Source: Bacteroidia bacterium (GTDB taxonomy: Bacteria; Bacteroidota; Bacteroidia; B-17B0; Aurantibacillaceae). From it: a DNA stretch of 37,508 bases. A program made the position numbers and the translations under genes. Positions 18,833 through 27,340 of the stretch are shown here, in pieces (position 1 is the stretch's first letter; each line of letters starts with the position of its first letter). Under the pieces are notes generated by a model. The model worked only from the letters and a program-made list of their open reading frames with translations. It was not told where the DNA came from and ran no database searches. The stretch covers positions 1 to 37,508 of the forward strand of contig JADLED010000340.1 of the NCBI GenBank assembly GCA_020846335.1, written 5' to 3'.

Positions 18833-19483
18833 ATGCTATCATCCCTCATAAAAAAAGAACTTTTGTTGGAGTTTCGCCAAAAATCGACCATTGGCGGGGT
18901 GGTGGTGTATGTGGTGGGAACCATTTTTGTGAGTGCCCTCTGTTTTAAAGGCAAGCTGGATAAACCCACCTGGAACGCTCTTTTTTGGGTAATATCTCTT
19001 TTTACCTCAGTGACCATAAGCGGCAAAAGTTTTTTAAAAGAAACCGGAGGACAGGCCTTGTACAATTATTTGTACTATGCACCCCGGCATTTTATTTTGG
19101 CCAAAACCCTTTATAACATGCTTTTTATGCTGGGCCTAAGCCTGATTACCTTTTTCTTTTATGGTTTTTTTATAAAAAACGAGGTCGAAAACATGGGCCT
19201 GTTTCTGCTGGTTTTAACACTTGCTTCAACAGGTTTGGCCGGTGTTTTAAGCCTTATGAGTGCCATTGCCAGCAAGGCCAGCGGCAATTTTGCCATTATG
19301 AGCATTTTGAGTTTTCCGGTTTTGATGCCACTTATTTTGGTGATTATTCGCCTGAGCAAACAGGCCGTGGATGGCATTGAATGGGCCGGCGTGGGATTTG
19401 ATTTAATTGCCATTTTGGCGGCGCTTAATGTTTTAACCATTACCCTTTCTTTTCTATTATTTCCCTATCTTTGGCGCGATTAA
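18833..19483 (+). CDS. ccmB: Heme exporter protein CcmB
   Basis: Membrane subunit of the CcmABC(D) complex of cytochrome c maturation (System I), which loads heme onto CcmE. The 216 aa form about six hydrophobic helices; the opening MLSSLIKKELLLEFRQKSTI matches the CcmB beginning (K-E-L ... R). An alternative ATG at 18809 adds eight residues. I prefer 18833 because it fits the family and because TAAATTTG at 18814-18821, a -7-like box, lies just before it. The ATPase gene ccmA is not in the window, so CcmB must pair with a protein encoded elsewhere. ccmC follows after a 184-bp repeat-filled gap. Confidence 0.85.
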   Translation: MLSSLIKKELLLEFRQKSTIGGVVVYVVGTIFVSALCFKGKLDKPTWNALFWVISLFTSVTISGKSFLKETGGQALYNYLYYAPRHFILAKTLYNMLFMLGLSLITFFFYGFFIKNEVENMGLFLLVLTLASTGLAGVLSLMSAIASKASGNFAIMSILSFPVLMPLILVIIRLSKQAVDGIEWAGVGFDLIAILAALNVLTITLSFLLFPYLWRD

Positions 19484-19489
19484 TTTTAA

Positions 19490-19660
19490 TGCAAAGTTTA
19501 GAGTTTAAAGAGTAGAGTTTAGAGAACAGAATTTAGAGTTCAGTGTTCAGAGTTTTATGATGTACAACTCTCAACTTTGAACTTTCAACTTCCCACGCTG
19601 AGCAGAGTCGAAGCGTCAACTCTCACCTTTGAACTTTCAACTTTGAACTTTCAACTCCTA
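19490..19660. repeat. Low-complexity purine/pyrimidine repeat between ccmB and ccmC
   Basis: The left half is AGTTTAGAG-type purine-rich direct repeats. The right half has three copies of TTTGAACTTTCAACT (19576-19590, 19628-19642, 19642-19656). The halves meet at a small inverted repeat, AGAGTT (19549-19554) / AACTCT (19566-19571). Between the pyrimidine copies is GCTGAGCAGAGTCGAAGC (about 19597-19614), a word I recall from other Bacteroidota intergenic repeats. No coding content. It interrupts an otherwise compact ccm operon. Confidence 0.6.
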
Positions 19661-19667
19661 ACACTGG

Positions 19668-20327
19668 GTGAAACACTGGTATAAAATAACTTCCGTATTA
19701 CTCATCCTCTATACCTTGGTATGGGGCCTTTTAAATACTGTGCCGCGTTTGGATATTTTAAATGAAACCATCCGCAACGTGTATTACCATGTGCCCATTT
19801 GGTTTGCCATGTTATTTATGATGACAGTTTCGGTGATTCAAAGCATTTTAACCTTAAATAAAAGTGAAATTACTAACGACACCAAAGCCTATAACGCCGC
19901 ATTGGTGGGGTTTTTCTTCAGCATTCCGGGGCTGCTTACCGGTTCGGTTTGGGCCAAATATACCTGGGGTACCTGGTGGACTTTTCAGGACCCGAAGCTA
20001 AACGGCGTAGCCATCAGCATTCTTATTTATCTGGCTTATTTTATTTTGCGTTTTTCGATTGACGATGAAATAAAACGGGCCCGCATTTCGGCTGTTTACA
20101 ATGTGTTTGCATTTGTAATGATGAACGTGTTTATTATGATTCTTCCACGCCTTACAGACTCGTTACACCCCGGCAATGGTGGTAATCCTGCCTTTAGTAA
20201 ATACGATTTAGACTCTGATATGCGCATGGTATTTTATCCCGCGGTAATTGGCTGGATACTTTTTAGCTACTGGTTATTTGACATAAAAAACAGAATTTCC
20301 ACCATTAAAAACAAATTAAATGATTAG
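19668..20327 (+). CDS. ccmC: Heme exporter protein CcmC
   Basis: Inner-membrane heme-handling protein of 219 aa that delivers heme to the chaperone CcmE. It has six predicted helices and a tryptophan-rich WWD-type loop (YTWGTWWTFQDPKL, residues 98-111) flanked by candidate heme-ligand histidines H41 (YYHVPIWF) and H167 (LHPGNGG). Start is GTG 19668, immediately after the repeat region; no ATG is available near the conserved beginning. It overlaps the ccmD-like gene by 8 bp, so those two are translationally coupled. Length and motifs are normal. Confidence 0.92.
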   Translation: MKHWYKITSVLLILYTLVWGLLNTVPRLDILNETIRNVYYHVPIWFAMLFMMTVSVIQSILTLNKSEITNDTKAYNAALVGFFFSIPGLLTGSVWAKYTWGTWWTFQDPKLNGVAISILIYLAYFILRFSIDDEIKRARISAVYNVFAFVMMNVFIMILPRLTDSLHPGNGGNPAFSKYDLDSDMRMVFYPAVIGWILFSYWLFDIKNRISTIKNKLND

Positions 20328-20541
20328 GAGAATTTTAGGCTTTTGCTTAATGTTGATGGCCTTTTCGGCCGGGGCACAAAACGAAAACGGGGGAGCACAA
20401 ATGGCCGACGTTTTGCGTGAAAATGGAAAAATTTATGTGGTGATTACCGTTATCGGCATCATTTTTATAGCCCTTGTTTTTTTTCTGGTCTATCTCGAAA
20501 GAAAGCTCAAACGCCTGGAAGATGAAATCAGAAACAAATAA
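20320..20541 (+). CDS. ccmD: CcmD-family small membrane protein
   Basis: A 73-aa protein with an N-terminal hydrophobic segment ending in AGAQ (signal-like, residues 1-19), a second helix (YVVITVIGIIFIALVFFLVY, about 39-58) and a charged tail (LERKLKRLEDEIRNK). Size, topology and position directly after ccmC fit CcmD, which stabilises the CcmABC-CcmE complex. The sequence itself is weakly conserved in this family, so the call rests mainly on context. It starts inside the end of ccmC. Confidence 0.75.
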   Translation: MIRRILGFCLMLMAFSAGAQNENGGAQMADVLRENGKIYVVITVIGIIFIALVFFLVYLERKLKRLEDEIRNK

Positions 20542-20648
20542 ATTCTATTGCTTTAACACATGAAATAGCCATGTTTGCCAAAAACACAAACTAGAATCAC
20601 TAAACATGCTATACCATATGGCAACAATAAAACAATAAATATCTACAT

Positions 20649-21035
20649 ATGAAAAAGTTACACATCATAGGCATCGTTATTATTGCCATTGCCATTGGGG
20701 TTATTTTTGTATCGCTTAAAAACACCAGCAAATACGCAGATTTTGCTGAAGCCATGGCCAATCCCGACACCGAATACCATGTGGTGGGCAAACTGGATAA
20801 AAACCAACCACAGTTTTATGAACCCAAAGTAAATCCCGACGAATTTATTTTTAGCATGCTCGATAACAAAGGCGTTCAACGTCAGGTGGTGCTGCACAAA
20901 AGCCGTCCGCAGGATTTTGAAAAAAGCGAACAAATCGTATTAATCGGAAAAATGCACGGCGAGCAGTTTCATGCCAACGATATATTAATGAAATGCCCGA
21001 GTAAATACAACGACGCCAATTCGCGACCAAACTAA
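20649..21035 (+). CDS. ccmE: Cytochrome c maturation heme chaperone CcmE, CxxxY type
   Basis: Periplasmic heme chaperone anchored by one N-terminal helix (residues 5-22), 128 aa. The OB-fold body ends in GEQFHANDILMKCPSKYND. Aligned by eye with E. coli CcmE (HAKEVLAKHDENY), the heme-attaching His130 is replaced by C116, while the following tyrosine is kept (Y120). This is the C-x-x-x-Y variant, in which cysteine rather than histidine is thought to hold heme. It lies 18 bp before ccmF, and about 107 bp without recognisable features separate it from ccmD. Confidence 0.9.
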   Translation: MKKLHIIGIVIIAIAIGVIFVSLKNTSKYADFAEAMANPDTEYHVVGKLDKNQPQFYEPKVNPDEFIFSMLDNKGVQRQVVLHKSRPQDFEKSEQIVLIGKMHGEQFHANDILMKCPSKYNDANSRPN

Positions 21036-21053
21036 AAACACTTATTACCAAAC

Positions 21054-23642
21054 ATGGAGTACGCAGGAGAACATTTGTGGGCAGGAAATTTGGGCAATGC
21101 TTTTGTGGTATTGTCTTTGGTAGCGGCATTGGTTTCATGTTTCACCTATCTTCTCGCTTCTAAAAACAGCGCTTATCTTGCCCTGGCGCGCGCCGCATTT
21201 AATGTGCACAGCTTTTCGGTAATCGGCATTGCAGGCACCTTGTTTTTTATGCTGTTTAACCATTATTTCGAATACCAATACGTTTATCAGCACAGCAACA
21301 CCACCATGAACATGAAGTACATCCTTTCCTGCTTTTGGGAAGGGCAGGAGGGTAGCTTTTTGCTGTGGACTTTCTGGAACATGGTACTGGGCTTAATCTT
21401 AAAAAAGCAACTCAAGGGTGGCGACTGGGAAGTGCCCGTGATGATGGTATTTGCTCTGGTGCAGGTGTTTTTGGCCAGCATGATTTTAGGCATTTACCTA
21501 ATCGATTATAAAATTGGTACCAATCCTTTTATGCTGTTGCGCGATCATCCCGATTACGCCAAGGCCCCTTTTATTCAGGGTGCGGATTATGTTTCCAAAC
21601 TAAACGGTAGAGGCTTAAATCCTTTGCTGATGAACTATTGGATGACCATTCACCCACCCACTTTGTTTTTAGGATTCGCTTCCACCTTAATTCCCTTTGC
21701 CTTTGCCATTGGCGCCTTTTGGAACAAAAAATACAACGAGTGGCAAACAATTGCATTACCCTGGACTTATTTTGGCATATTAATTTTGGGTGTTGGTATT
21801 TTAATGGGAGGTGCCTGGGCTTACGAAGCCCTTAGTTTTGGTGGCTTCTGGGCATGGGATCCGGTTGAAAACTCATCGCTGGTGCCATGGCTGGTTTTAG
21901 TAGCGGCTGGACACACCATGATTATTAATAAAAACAAAGGCGGTTCGCTTTTTACCACCCATTTTTTAGCCATCTGTTCTTTTCTTTTGGTATTGTATTC
22001 CACCTTTTTAACCCGCAGTGGAATATTGGGCAACGCTTCGGTTCATGCCTTTACTGATTTAGGCATGACCGGCCAATTGGTGTTGTATGTGCTCACCTTT
22101 ATTTTTATCAGCGTGGCATTGCTTGTTCGCAGCCCCTTGCTGCGCAGTACTTACATGGTGTTGTCGTTTGAACTTGCGGTGTTTGCTTCCCTTTACGATT
22201 TCGCAAAATTGGCCTTAATGGGCTGGGTAGTGGTTTCGGCCATTCTGATTGTTTATGCTTATGTTTTTTACTTCCCCAAAGAAAAAGAAGAAGAAGATTT
22301 GTTTTCGCGCGAATTCTGGATTTTTCTGGGCTCTTTGGTGCTGGTATTATCCGCCTTAATCATCACGTTTTTTACTTCCACACCGGTTATTAATAAATTG
22401 TTTGGCACCGAACTGGCCCCGCAAAAAGTGCCGGAATATAACCGTTGGATGGCGCCATTTGCCATTGCCATGATACTTCTGGTGGCTGCAGCACAATTTT
22501 TAAAGTATAAAAAAACTGAGCCGAAAAAATTTCTCAAACGAATTGCCTTGAATTTTTTCGTGTCGTTGGTGTTTGGTTTAATTTGCTGCATACCGCTGTA
22601 TTTTATGCACGGATACGCCGAAGCGGAGGCCGGACAAAAATGGGATTTGATAAGTTATGCCCTGCTCTTTATTGCTTCTGTGTTTGCAGCCGTGGCCAAC
22701 TTCGATTATTTTTTGGCCGTGTTAAAAGGCAAGGTTATGAAAAGTGGCGCCTCCATTGCACACATTGGGTTTGCACTCATACTTTTGGGAGCCTTAATTT
22801 CCACCTCCAAAAAAACCGTGTTATCGCAAAACACGTCTGAACGCAAAGTGAGTGGCCTGGGCGCTGATTTCGATGATAAAAAAAGTATTTTACTTACACA
22901 GGGCGATACTTTGCCCATGGGGCCTTATTTTGTAACCTACACCGGCAAAAAACGCGAGGGCATTAATGTGAGCTTTAATGTGGATTATTTAAAGCGTAAC
23001 GAGCAGAAGGAACTGGAACTGGACTTTACCTTGTCGCCGCTCATTCAGGATAATCCCCGCATGGGCCGCGCCGCCGAACCTGCCACCCGCCATTACCTGA
23101 GCAGAGATATTTACACCCACGTAACCTACGCCGATTTGGAAGAACGCGACACCAGTAGCAAAGCACGTAATGCATACAGCAGTGCTAAAAATTACATAGG
23201 CGGCATGGGCGATACCATTTATTCGAGCAATGCAATAATTGTTATTGATTCGTTAAGAAGCAACCTAAGTCAGAAGGAATACGAAAAAAACAGTTCGTCG
23301 ATTGAAGTAACAGCGGTATTGCGCTGCATGGATGTGAACTCGAATGTTTACAAAGTCTATCCTAAGTTTGTTATTAAGAACAGCATCATTATTCCGCAGG
23401 AGGCGGTGTGCGAGCCACTGGGACTTAAATTTGTATTCTGGAAAATAAACCCCGAAGAAGGCCACGTTGAAATTACCATGAGCGAAAAGGTGGTGAATAG
23501 CAAGGATTTTATTGTAATGGAGGCCTATGTTTTCCCTTACATTAATATTCTCTGGCTGGGCTCGCTGATTATGGCCATTGGTACAGCCATTGCCATCGTT
23601 GAGAGAATTCGTAAATTCAGACCAACGAAAGTGAATGTCTAA
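21054..23642 (+). CDS. ccmF: Cytochrome c heme lyase CcmF/CcsA
   Basis: Polytopic inner-membrane protein of 862 aa that attaches heme to apocytochrome c. The WWD domain lies at residues 255-280 (W255 ... GGFWAWDPVENSSLVPWL), with a tryptophan-rich stretch around 95-108 (WEGQEGSFLLWTFW) and histidines such as H200 in MTIHPPT. About 14 hydrophobic helices precede a ~240-residue extracytoplasmic domain (about 590-825) and a last helix near 835-852. CcmF in proteobacteria is about 650 aa; the larger periplasmic domain fits Bacteroidota homologues. The 3' end overlaps DUF2520 by 8 bp, joining the ccm genes to the next operon segment. Confidence 0.93.
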   Translation: MEYAGEHLWAGNLGNAFVVLSLVAALVSCFTYLLASKNSAYLALARAAFNVHSFSVIGIAGTLFFMLFNHYFEYQYVYQHSNTTMNMKYILSCFWEGQEGSFLLWTFWNMVLGLILKKQLKGGDWEVPVMMVFALVQVFLASMILGIYLIDYKIGTNPFMLLRDHPDYAKAPFIQGADYVSKLNGRGLNPLLMNYWMTIHPPTLFLGFASTLIPFAFAIGAFWNKKYNEWQTIALPWTYFGILILGVGILMGGAWAYEALSFGGFWAWDPVENSSLVPWLVLVAAGHTMIINKNKGGSLFTTHFLAICSFLLVLYSTFLTRSGILGNASVHAFTDLGMTGQLVLYVLTFIFISVALLVRSPLLRSTYMVLSFELAVFASLYDFAKLALMGWVVVSAILIVYAYVFYFPKEKEEEDLFSREFWIFLGSLVLVLSALIITFFTSTPVINKLFGTELAPQKVPEYNRWMAPFAIAMILLVAAAQFLKYKKTEPKKFLKRIALNFFVSLVFGLICCIPLYFMHGYAEAEAGQKWDLISYALLFIASVFAAVANFDYFLAVLKGKVMKSGASIAHIGFALILLGALISTSKKTVLSQNTSERKVSGLGADFDDKKSILLTQGDTLPMGPYFVTYTGKKREGINVSFNVDYLKRNEQKELELDFTLSPLIQDNPRMGRAAEPATRHYLSRDIYTHVTYADLEERDTSSKARNAYSSAKNYIGGMGDTIYSSNAIIVIDSLRSNLSQKEYEKNSSSIEVTAVLRCMDVNSNVYKVYPKFVIKNSIIIPQEAVCEPLGLKFVFWKINPEEGHVEITMSEKVVNSKDFIVMEAYVFPYINILWLGSLIMAIGTAIAIVERIRKFRPTKVNV

Positions 23643-24453
23643 GACGATTACATACAAAAAAAAACTTGTCATTATTGGCTGTGGCAATGTGGCCTGGCAT
23701 TTGTGCAAACACCTAAGTGAGTTAAAAAAGTATCAGATTACTGTTTATAATCATCAGGCAAACAGTGCGCTGACTGAATTTAAAAAAGAGTTTGCATGCC
23801 GGATTTTTCCTTCGCTGGAAGCAGTTATGGATGATGCTGACTACTACCTGGTGGCAGTGTCTGACAGCAACATTGCCAAAGTGGAAGTGAAGGTGCATTT
23901 AAAAAAGGCAAATGCCGTAATTATTCACACTTCAGGAAGCGTTGAGCTAAGCGCGCTGGGAGACAGGGCACATAACGGGGCGGTGATGTATCCGCTGCAA
24001 ACATTTACCAAATCGGATGCCGTAAACTGGAAAGAAATTCCAATAATTGTGGAAGCCGACAACGAAGCCACACGCAAACAAGTGTCGTTACTGGCACATG
24101 AATTCAGTAATCACATAATTTTTGCCAATTACAAAACGCGTTTAAAAGTACATCTGGCCGCTGTGTTGGTTAATAATTTCAGCAATGCCCTTTATGCTGC
24201 CGCATTGGATGTGTTAACTGATAAAAAGGAAACCGAAATTTCGATAAATACTCTGTTACCACTCATTCATCAAACAGTAAAAAAAATAGAACATCTCCAT
24301 CCTCTGGAAGCCCAAACCGGACCGGCAAAACGCGGGGATGAGCTGGTGATAGAAAAACATCTGGACCTATTGGCAAAGAAACCGGAATTACGTAAGGTGT
24401 ATAAGCAACTCAGTAAATTAATTGTAAAACAACAGGGCAAACAGCATGCTTAA
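23635..24453 (+). CDS. Rossmann-fold DUF2520 protein
   Basis: A 272-aa putative NAD(P)-dependent oxidoreductase-like protein of unknown substrate. The N-terminal Rossmann motif VIIGCGNVAWHL (residues 12-23; G-x-G-x-x-A) is intact, and the C-terminal half is the helical DUF2520 domain (HLAAVLVNNFSNALYAAALD near 180). It begins with ATG 23635 inside the end of ccmF and overlaps kdsC by 8 bp. DUF2520-KdsC-UbiA-Maf is a gene order I recall from Bacteroidota genomes, which suggests linked envelope roles without defining the reaction. Confidence 0.85.
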   Translation: MSKTITYKKKLVIIGCGNVAWHLCKHLSELKKYQITVYNHQANSALTEFKKEFACRIFPSLEAVMDDADYYLVAVSDSNIAKVEVKVHLKKANAVIIHTSGSVELSALGDRAHNGAVMYPLQTFTKSDAVNWKEIPIIVEADNEATRKQVSLLAHEFSNHIIFANYKTRLKVHLAAVLVNNFSNALYAAALDVLTDKKETEISINTLLPLIHQTVKKIEHLHPLEAQTGPAKRGDELVIEKHLDLLAKKPELRKVYKQLSKLIVKQQGKQHA

Positions 24454-24958
24454 TTTTAAACAGAAACTTACCGGCATAAGCACTTTAATTTTTGATGTGG
24501 ACGGTGTTTTAACCGACGGAAAAGTGTTGGTGATGGAAAGCGGAGAGATGGTGCGGAACATGAATTCAAAAGACGGCTATGCCCTGCATTTAGCAGTTAC
24601 CAAGGGTTACCGAATGGCAGTGATAAGCGGAGGAAACAATGTGGCCGTTAAAAACGCCCTGGCGCGCACGGGTATTTCGGATGTGTTTATTGGCATACAC
24701 GATAAGCTGGCCTGTTATGAAGACTATCTTAAAAAAAATAATTTAAACAACAGCGAGGTGCTTTATGTTGGCGACGATTTGCCCGACCATGAGGTAATGA
24801 GCCGTGTGGGATTGGCCGTGTGTCCCAACAATGCAGCAGTAGAGATAAAACAAATTTGCCATTATGTGTCGCCCTGCAACGGTGGCGAGGGTTGTGTGCG
24901 CGACATTGTTGAGCAAGTTTTACGCTCACAGGGAAAATGGGAAATAGTGAAGTGGTAA
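24446..24958 (+). CDS. kdsC: HAD phosphatase, KdsC-type
   Basis: A 170-aa HAD-superfamily enzyme of the C0 class, matching 3-deoxy-D-manno-octulosonate 8-phosphate phosphatase, which removes phosphate from Kdo-8-P in lipid A/LPS core biosynthesis. Catalytic elements are present: D17-V-D19 (FDVDGVLTDG), S61 (VISGG), K87 and the acidic D110-D111 with D114 (YVGDDLPDHEVM). The small size without a cap domain is normal for KdsC. It overlaps the DUF2520 gene by 8 bp. A related C0-type phosphatase with another sugar-phosphate substrate is possible. The next operon gene, UbiA, is separated by an inserted transposase. Confidence 0.88.
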   Translation: MLNFKQKLTGISTLIFDVDGVLTDGKVLVMESGEMVRNMNSKDGYALHLAVTKGYRMAVISGGNNVAVKNALARTGISDVFIGIHDKLACYEDYLKKNNLNNSEVLYVGDDLPDHEVMSRVGLAVCPNNAAVEIKQICHYVSPCNGGEGCVRDIVEQVLRSQGKWEIVKW

Positions 24959-24985
24959 ATCGTTTTCAATTGTTTGAACTGATAA

Positions 24986-25618
24986 ATGGCCTCTAACCAA
25001 ATACCTCTAATACCCGACAAATATTACCACGTTTACAACAGAGGCAACAATGGTGAGAAATTGTTTTATAGTGGTGAAAATTATGATTATTTCCTTTCAA
25101 AATATTTCGAAGCCATAAAAACCGTTGCAGAAACCCTTTGTTTTTGTCTGATGTCGAATCATTTTCATTTTATTGTCAAGGTTAAAAGTGAAGCGGAAAT
25201 AATAGGTTTTTTGATGAGTAAAAAAGAAGGAGAGCTTTACTTTCCTCAAAAGGAAGACTTAAGTTTAGCAGTTAGTAAACAATTTTCAAATTTATTTAAT
25301 GGCTACACCCAGGCGTTAAACAAGCAGCAAGAGAGGTATGGAACTCTTTTTTCGCGGCCATTTAAGCGCAAATTAATCGATTCATCAGATTATTTAAAGA
25401 ATCTGATTCTTTATGTACACTTGAATCCTGTAAATCATGGGTATACCATTAAGCCCGAAAACTGGAAATTCAGTTCCTATCCTTTAATTATTTCCGAGAA
25501 ACAGGAGAATATTAACCGTGAGGAGGTAATTGGTTTATTTGATGATATTAATAACTTTGAAGAATTACATCGGCTAAAAGCAAATGAAAAAAAGGGTTCG
25601 GTAGTTGATGAAAGGTGA
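24986..25618 (+). CDS. RAYT-type Y1 (HUH) transposase
   Basis: A 210-aa REP-associated tyrosine transposase of the IS200-like Y1 family. Such proteins nick single-stranded DNA at hairpins and are usually domesticated single-copy genes rather than active insertion sequences. The HUH metal motif is H59-F-H61 (LMSNHFHFIV), and the probable nucleophile is Y143 in YVHLNPVNHG. The frame is complete, with no truncation. A perfect 22-bp-arm hairpin begins 42 bp after its stop codon and is the likely substrate or mark. It sits 27 bp after kdsC and interrupts the kdsC-ubiA-maf order. No flanking direct repeats were recognised. Confidence 0.88.
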   Translation: MASNQIPLIPDKYYHVYNRGNNGEKLFYSGENYDYFLSKYFEAIKTVAETLCFCLMSNHFHFIVKVKSEAEIIGFLMSKKEGELYFPQKEDLSLAVSKQFSNLFNGYTQALNKQQERYGTLFSRPFKRKLIDSSDYLKNLILYVHLNPVNHGYTIKPENWKFSSYPLIISEKQENINREEVIGLFDDINNFEELHRLKANEKKGSVVDER

Positions 25619-25635
25619 GTATTTGGTTTTACAGA

Positions 25636-25707
25636 GGCACTAACACCGGTAAGCGTTTGTGCCAACTACCCCTGTCAGGGTTCTAAACCCTGACAGGGGT
25701 AGTTGGC
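25636..25707. repeat. REP-like perfect hairpin next to the RAYT gene
   Basis: Arms 25661-25682 and 25686-25707 are perfect 22-bp inverted repeats around the 3-nt loop CTA; the arms begin with GCCAACTACCCC and end with TGTCAGGGTT. A smaller hairpin, GGCACTAAC (25636-25644) with GTTTGTGCC (25655-25663), one mismatch, overlaps its left foot. Position beside a Y1 transposase fits a REP/BIME unit. It could also act as a transcription attenuator in front of the UbiA gene. Confidence 0.75.
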
Positions 25708-25744
25708 CTCCGACAGGACACGGAAAAATAGAAGATTGGGTAAT

Positions 25745-26719
25745 TTGAACAAACTACTAAATAATAAAATAATTGCTTTTCTGAAATTAATCAGAACAGA
25801 AAATCTTATTATGATTGTGCTCACGCAATTGTTGTTGAGGTATTTGGTCCTTCAAAAAATTCTCAATCAAAATCAGGTGCAGTTGGAATTGGGCAATGCC
25901 CTCTTTGGCATTATGATTTTAAGTACTGTGCTCATTGCTGCAGCGGGCTACATCATCAACGATTATTTTGATGTAAAAACCGATTTAATCAATCACCCCG
26001 ATACGGTGGTGGTGGATAAAATCATTCGTCGCCGTTGGGCCATTATACTTCACATTACCTTTACCCTTGCCGGAATTGTGTTGGGCATTTACGCAGCTTT
26101 AAAAACTGGTTACCTGCGTTTGGCCATTTTCCATTTTGCGGCTGCCATTTTGCTTTGGTTTTACAGCACCCATCTAAAAAGAAAGCTGCTGGTTGGCAAC
26201 ATCGTTGTGTCGTTACTCACTGCTGCTGTGGCCTTTATGCCGTTTGTGTTTGAAATGGGTGTGATGCAAAAAACACATCCCGGATTTATTGTAGAAAACA
26301 GTTTACTCATTCTCTCCGCTTTTAAAATCACTTTTATATTTTCGTTGTTTGCCTTTATTACCAGCATGGCGCGCGAAATTATTAAAGATATTGAGGACTT
26401 TAATGGCGATAAGGCCACCGGTGGACAAACCATGCCTATTGTTTGGGGCATTCGCACCAGTAAGTTCAATGCTTTTTTTATGTTGATAATAACTGCCCTG
26501 TTGTTGCTGTTTGTGGTTTACAATACCATTAAAGCGCACCGGATTGTATTTAGTATTAACAACGTGTATGTGTTTGCCACACTTATTTTGCCTTTGGTGT
26601 TACTGGCTTTTTATACCATTAAGGCCGATAGCAGTGCGCAGTTTAAACGGGCAAGTTTAATGCTAAAACTCATTATGCTGATGGGTTTGTGTTATAGTTT
26701 TATTTTTTATTATACGTAA
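25745..26719 (+). CDS. UbiA-family prenyltransferase, GGGP synthase-like
   Basis: Integral membrane prenyltransferase of 324 aa that joins an isoprenoid diphosphate to an acceptor; Bacteroidota homologues are commonly named geranylgeranylglycerol-phosphate geranylgeranyltransferase. Both Asp-rich motifs are intact: N72-D-Y-F-D76-V-K-T-D80 and D215-I-E-D218-F-N-G-D222. About nine hydrophobic helices. I chose TTG 25745 because the frame upstream to TTG 25703 runs through the REP-like hairpin and adds a charged, non-family leader. maf follows after 27 bp. The inserted transposase and hairpin may have separated the gene from its original promoter. The prenyl acceptor cannot be read from sequence. 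Confidence 0.85.
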   Translation: MNKLLNNKIIAFLKLIRTENLIMIVLTQLLLRYLVLQKILNQNQVQLELGNALFGIMILSTVLIAAAGYIINDYFDVKTDLINHPDTVVVDKIIRRRWAIILHITFTLAGIVLGIYAALKTGYLRLAIFHFAAAILLWFYSTHLKRKLLVGNIVVSLLTAAVAFMPFVFEMGVMQKTHPGFIVENSLLILSAFKITFIFSLFAFITSMAREIIKDIEDFNGDKATGGQTMPIVWGIRTSKFNAFFMLIITALLLLFVVYNTIKAHRIVFSINNVYVFATLILPLVLLAFYTIKADSSAQFKRASLMLKLIMLMGLCYSFIFYYT

Positions 26720-26746
26720 TCACTTAATATTATCTCAACAAAAAAC

Positions 26747-27340
26747 ATGAACCAACTCGATAACCAGCTTAAAAATTTTCCGTACAAATTAATTCTATGT
26801 TCTGCTTCGCCACGCCGGCAGGAACTTTTAAAGAGTTTGGGTTTTAAGTTTGAGGTAAAACCAACACATGCCGACGAAAGTTTTCCGGCCGATTTGCGTG
26901 CTCAGGAAATACCCCTGTTTCTGGCCAAGAAAAAGGCCGATGCCTACGATGAAGAAATTAAGGAAAACGAAATCTTAATTACTTCCGATACCGTGGTGTG
27001 GTGCGAGGGAAAAATATTTAATAAGCCGGCCAACTTTAACGAGGGTAAAAAAATGCTGGCCGAACTTGCCGGAAAAATGCACGAAGTATTTACGGCCGTG
27101 TGTTTAAAAGGCGCTTCCAAAGAAGTTTCTTTTTACGATACAAGTAGGGTGTATTTTAAAAAATTCAGCACCGAAGAAATAGAATATTATTTAACCAATT
27201 TTACACCTTACGATAAGGCCGGCGGCTATGGCGTTCAGGACTGGCTGGGTTATATTGGCATCGAAAAAATTGAAGGAAGTTTTTACAATGTGATGGGATT
27301 TCCGGTAAAAGACGTTTACGAGGAGCTGCTTAAATTTTAA
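26747..27340 (+). CDS. maf: Maf-family nucleotide pyrophosphatase
   Basis: Cytosolic house-cleaning enzyme of 197 aa that hydrolyses non-canonical or excess nucleoside triphosphates, probably dTTP/UTP (YhdE type), to the monophosphate and pyrophosphate. The signature S19-A-S-P-R-R24 (LILCSASPRRQELL), the catalytic acidic residue D81 (ITSDTVVW) and the loop YDKAGGYGVQDWLGYIGIEK are all present. Length is normal. It is the last gene of the kdsC-ubiA-maf group; no convincing terminator follows, only a short AT-rich inverted repeat ending in a T-run at the stop codon. Confidence 0.93.
   Translation: MNQLDNQLKNFPYKLILCSASPRRQELLKSLGFKFEVKPTHADESFPADLRAQEIPLFLAKKKADAYDEEIKENEILITSDTVVWCEGKIFNKPANFNEGKKMLAELAGKMHEVFTAVCLKGASKEVSFYDTSRVYFKKFSTEEIEYYLTNFTPYDKAGGYGVQDWLGYIGIEKIEGSFYNVMGFPVKDVYEELLKF

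Noticed and set aside
18682..19065. Minus-strand 127-codon frame across the end of the PKD gene and start of ccmB
   Set aside because: It overlaps two confident plus-strand genes and shows no family features.
19490..19660. CRISPR-like appearance of spaced direct repeats
   Set aside because: Repeat units are low-complexity, irregularly spaced and partly overlapping; no cas genes are present.
25703..25744. Longer N-terminus for the UbiA prenyltransferase starting at TTG 25703
   Set aside because: It would start inside the right arm of the perfect hairpin and adds a charged leader not seen in the family.
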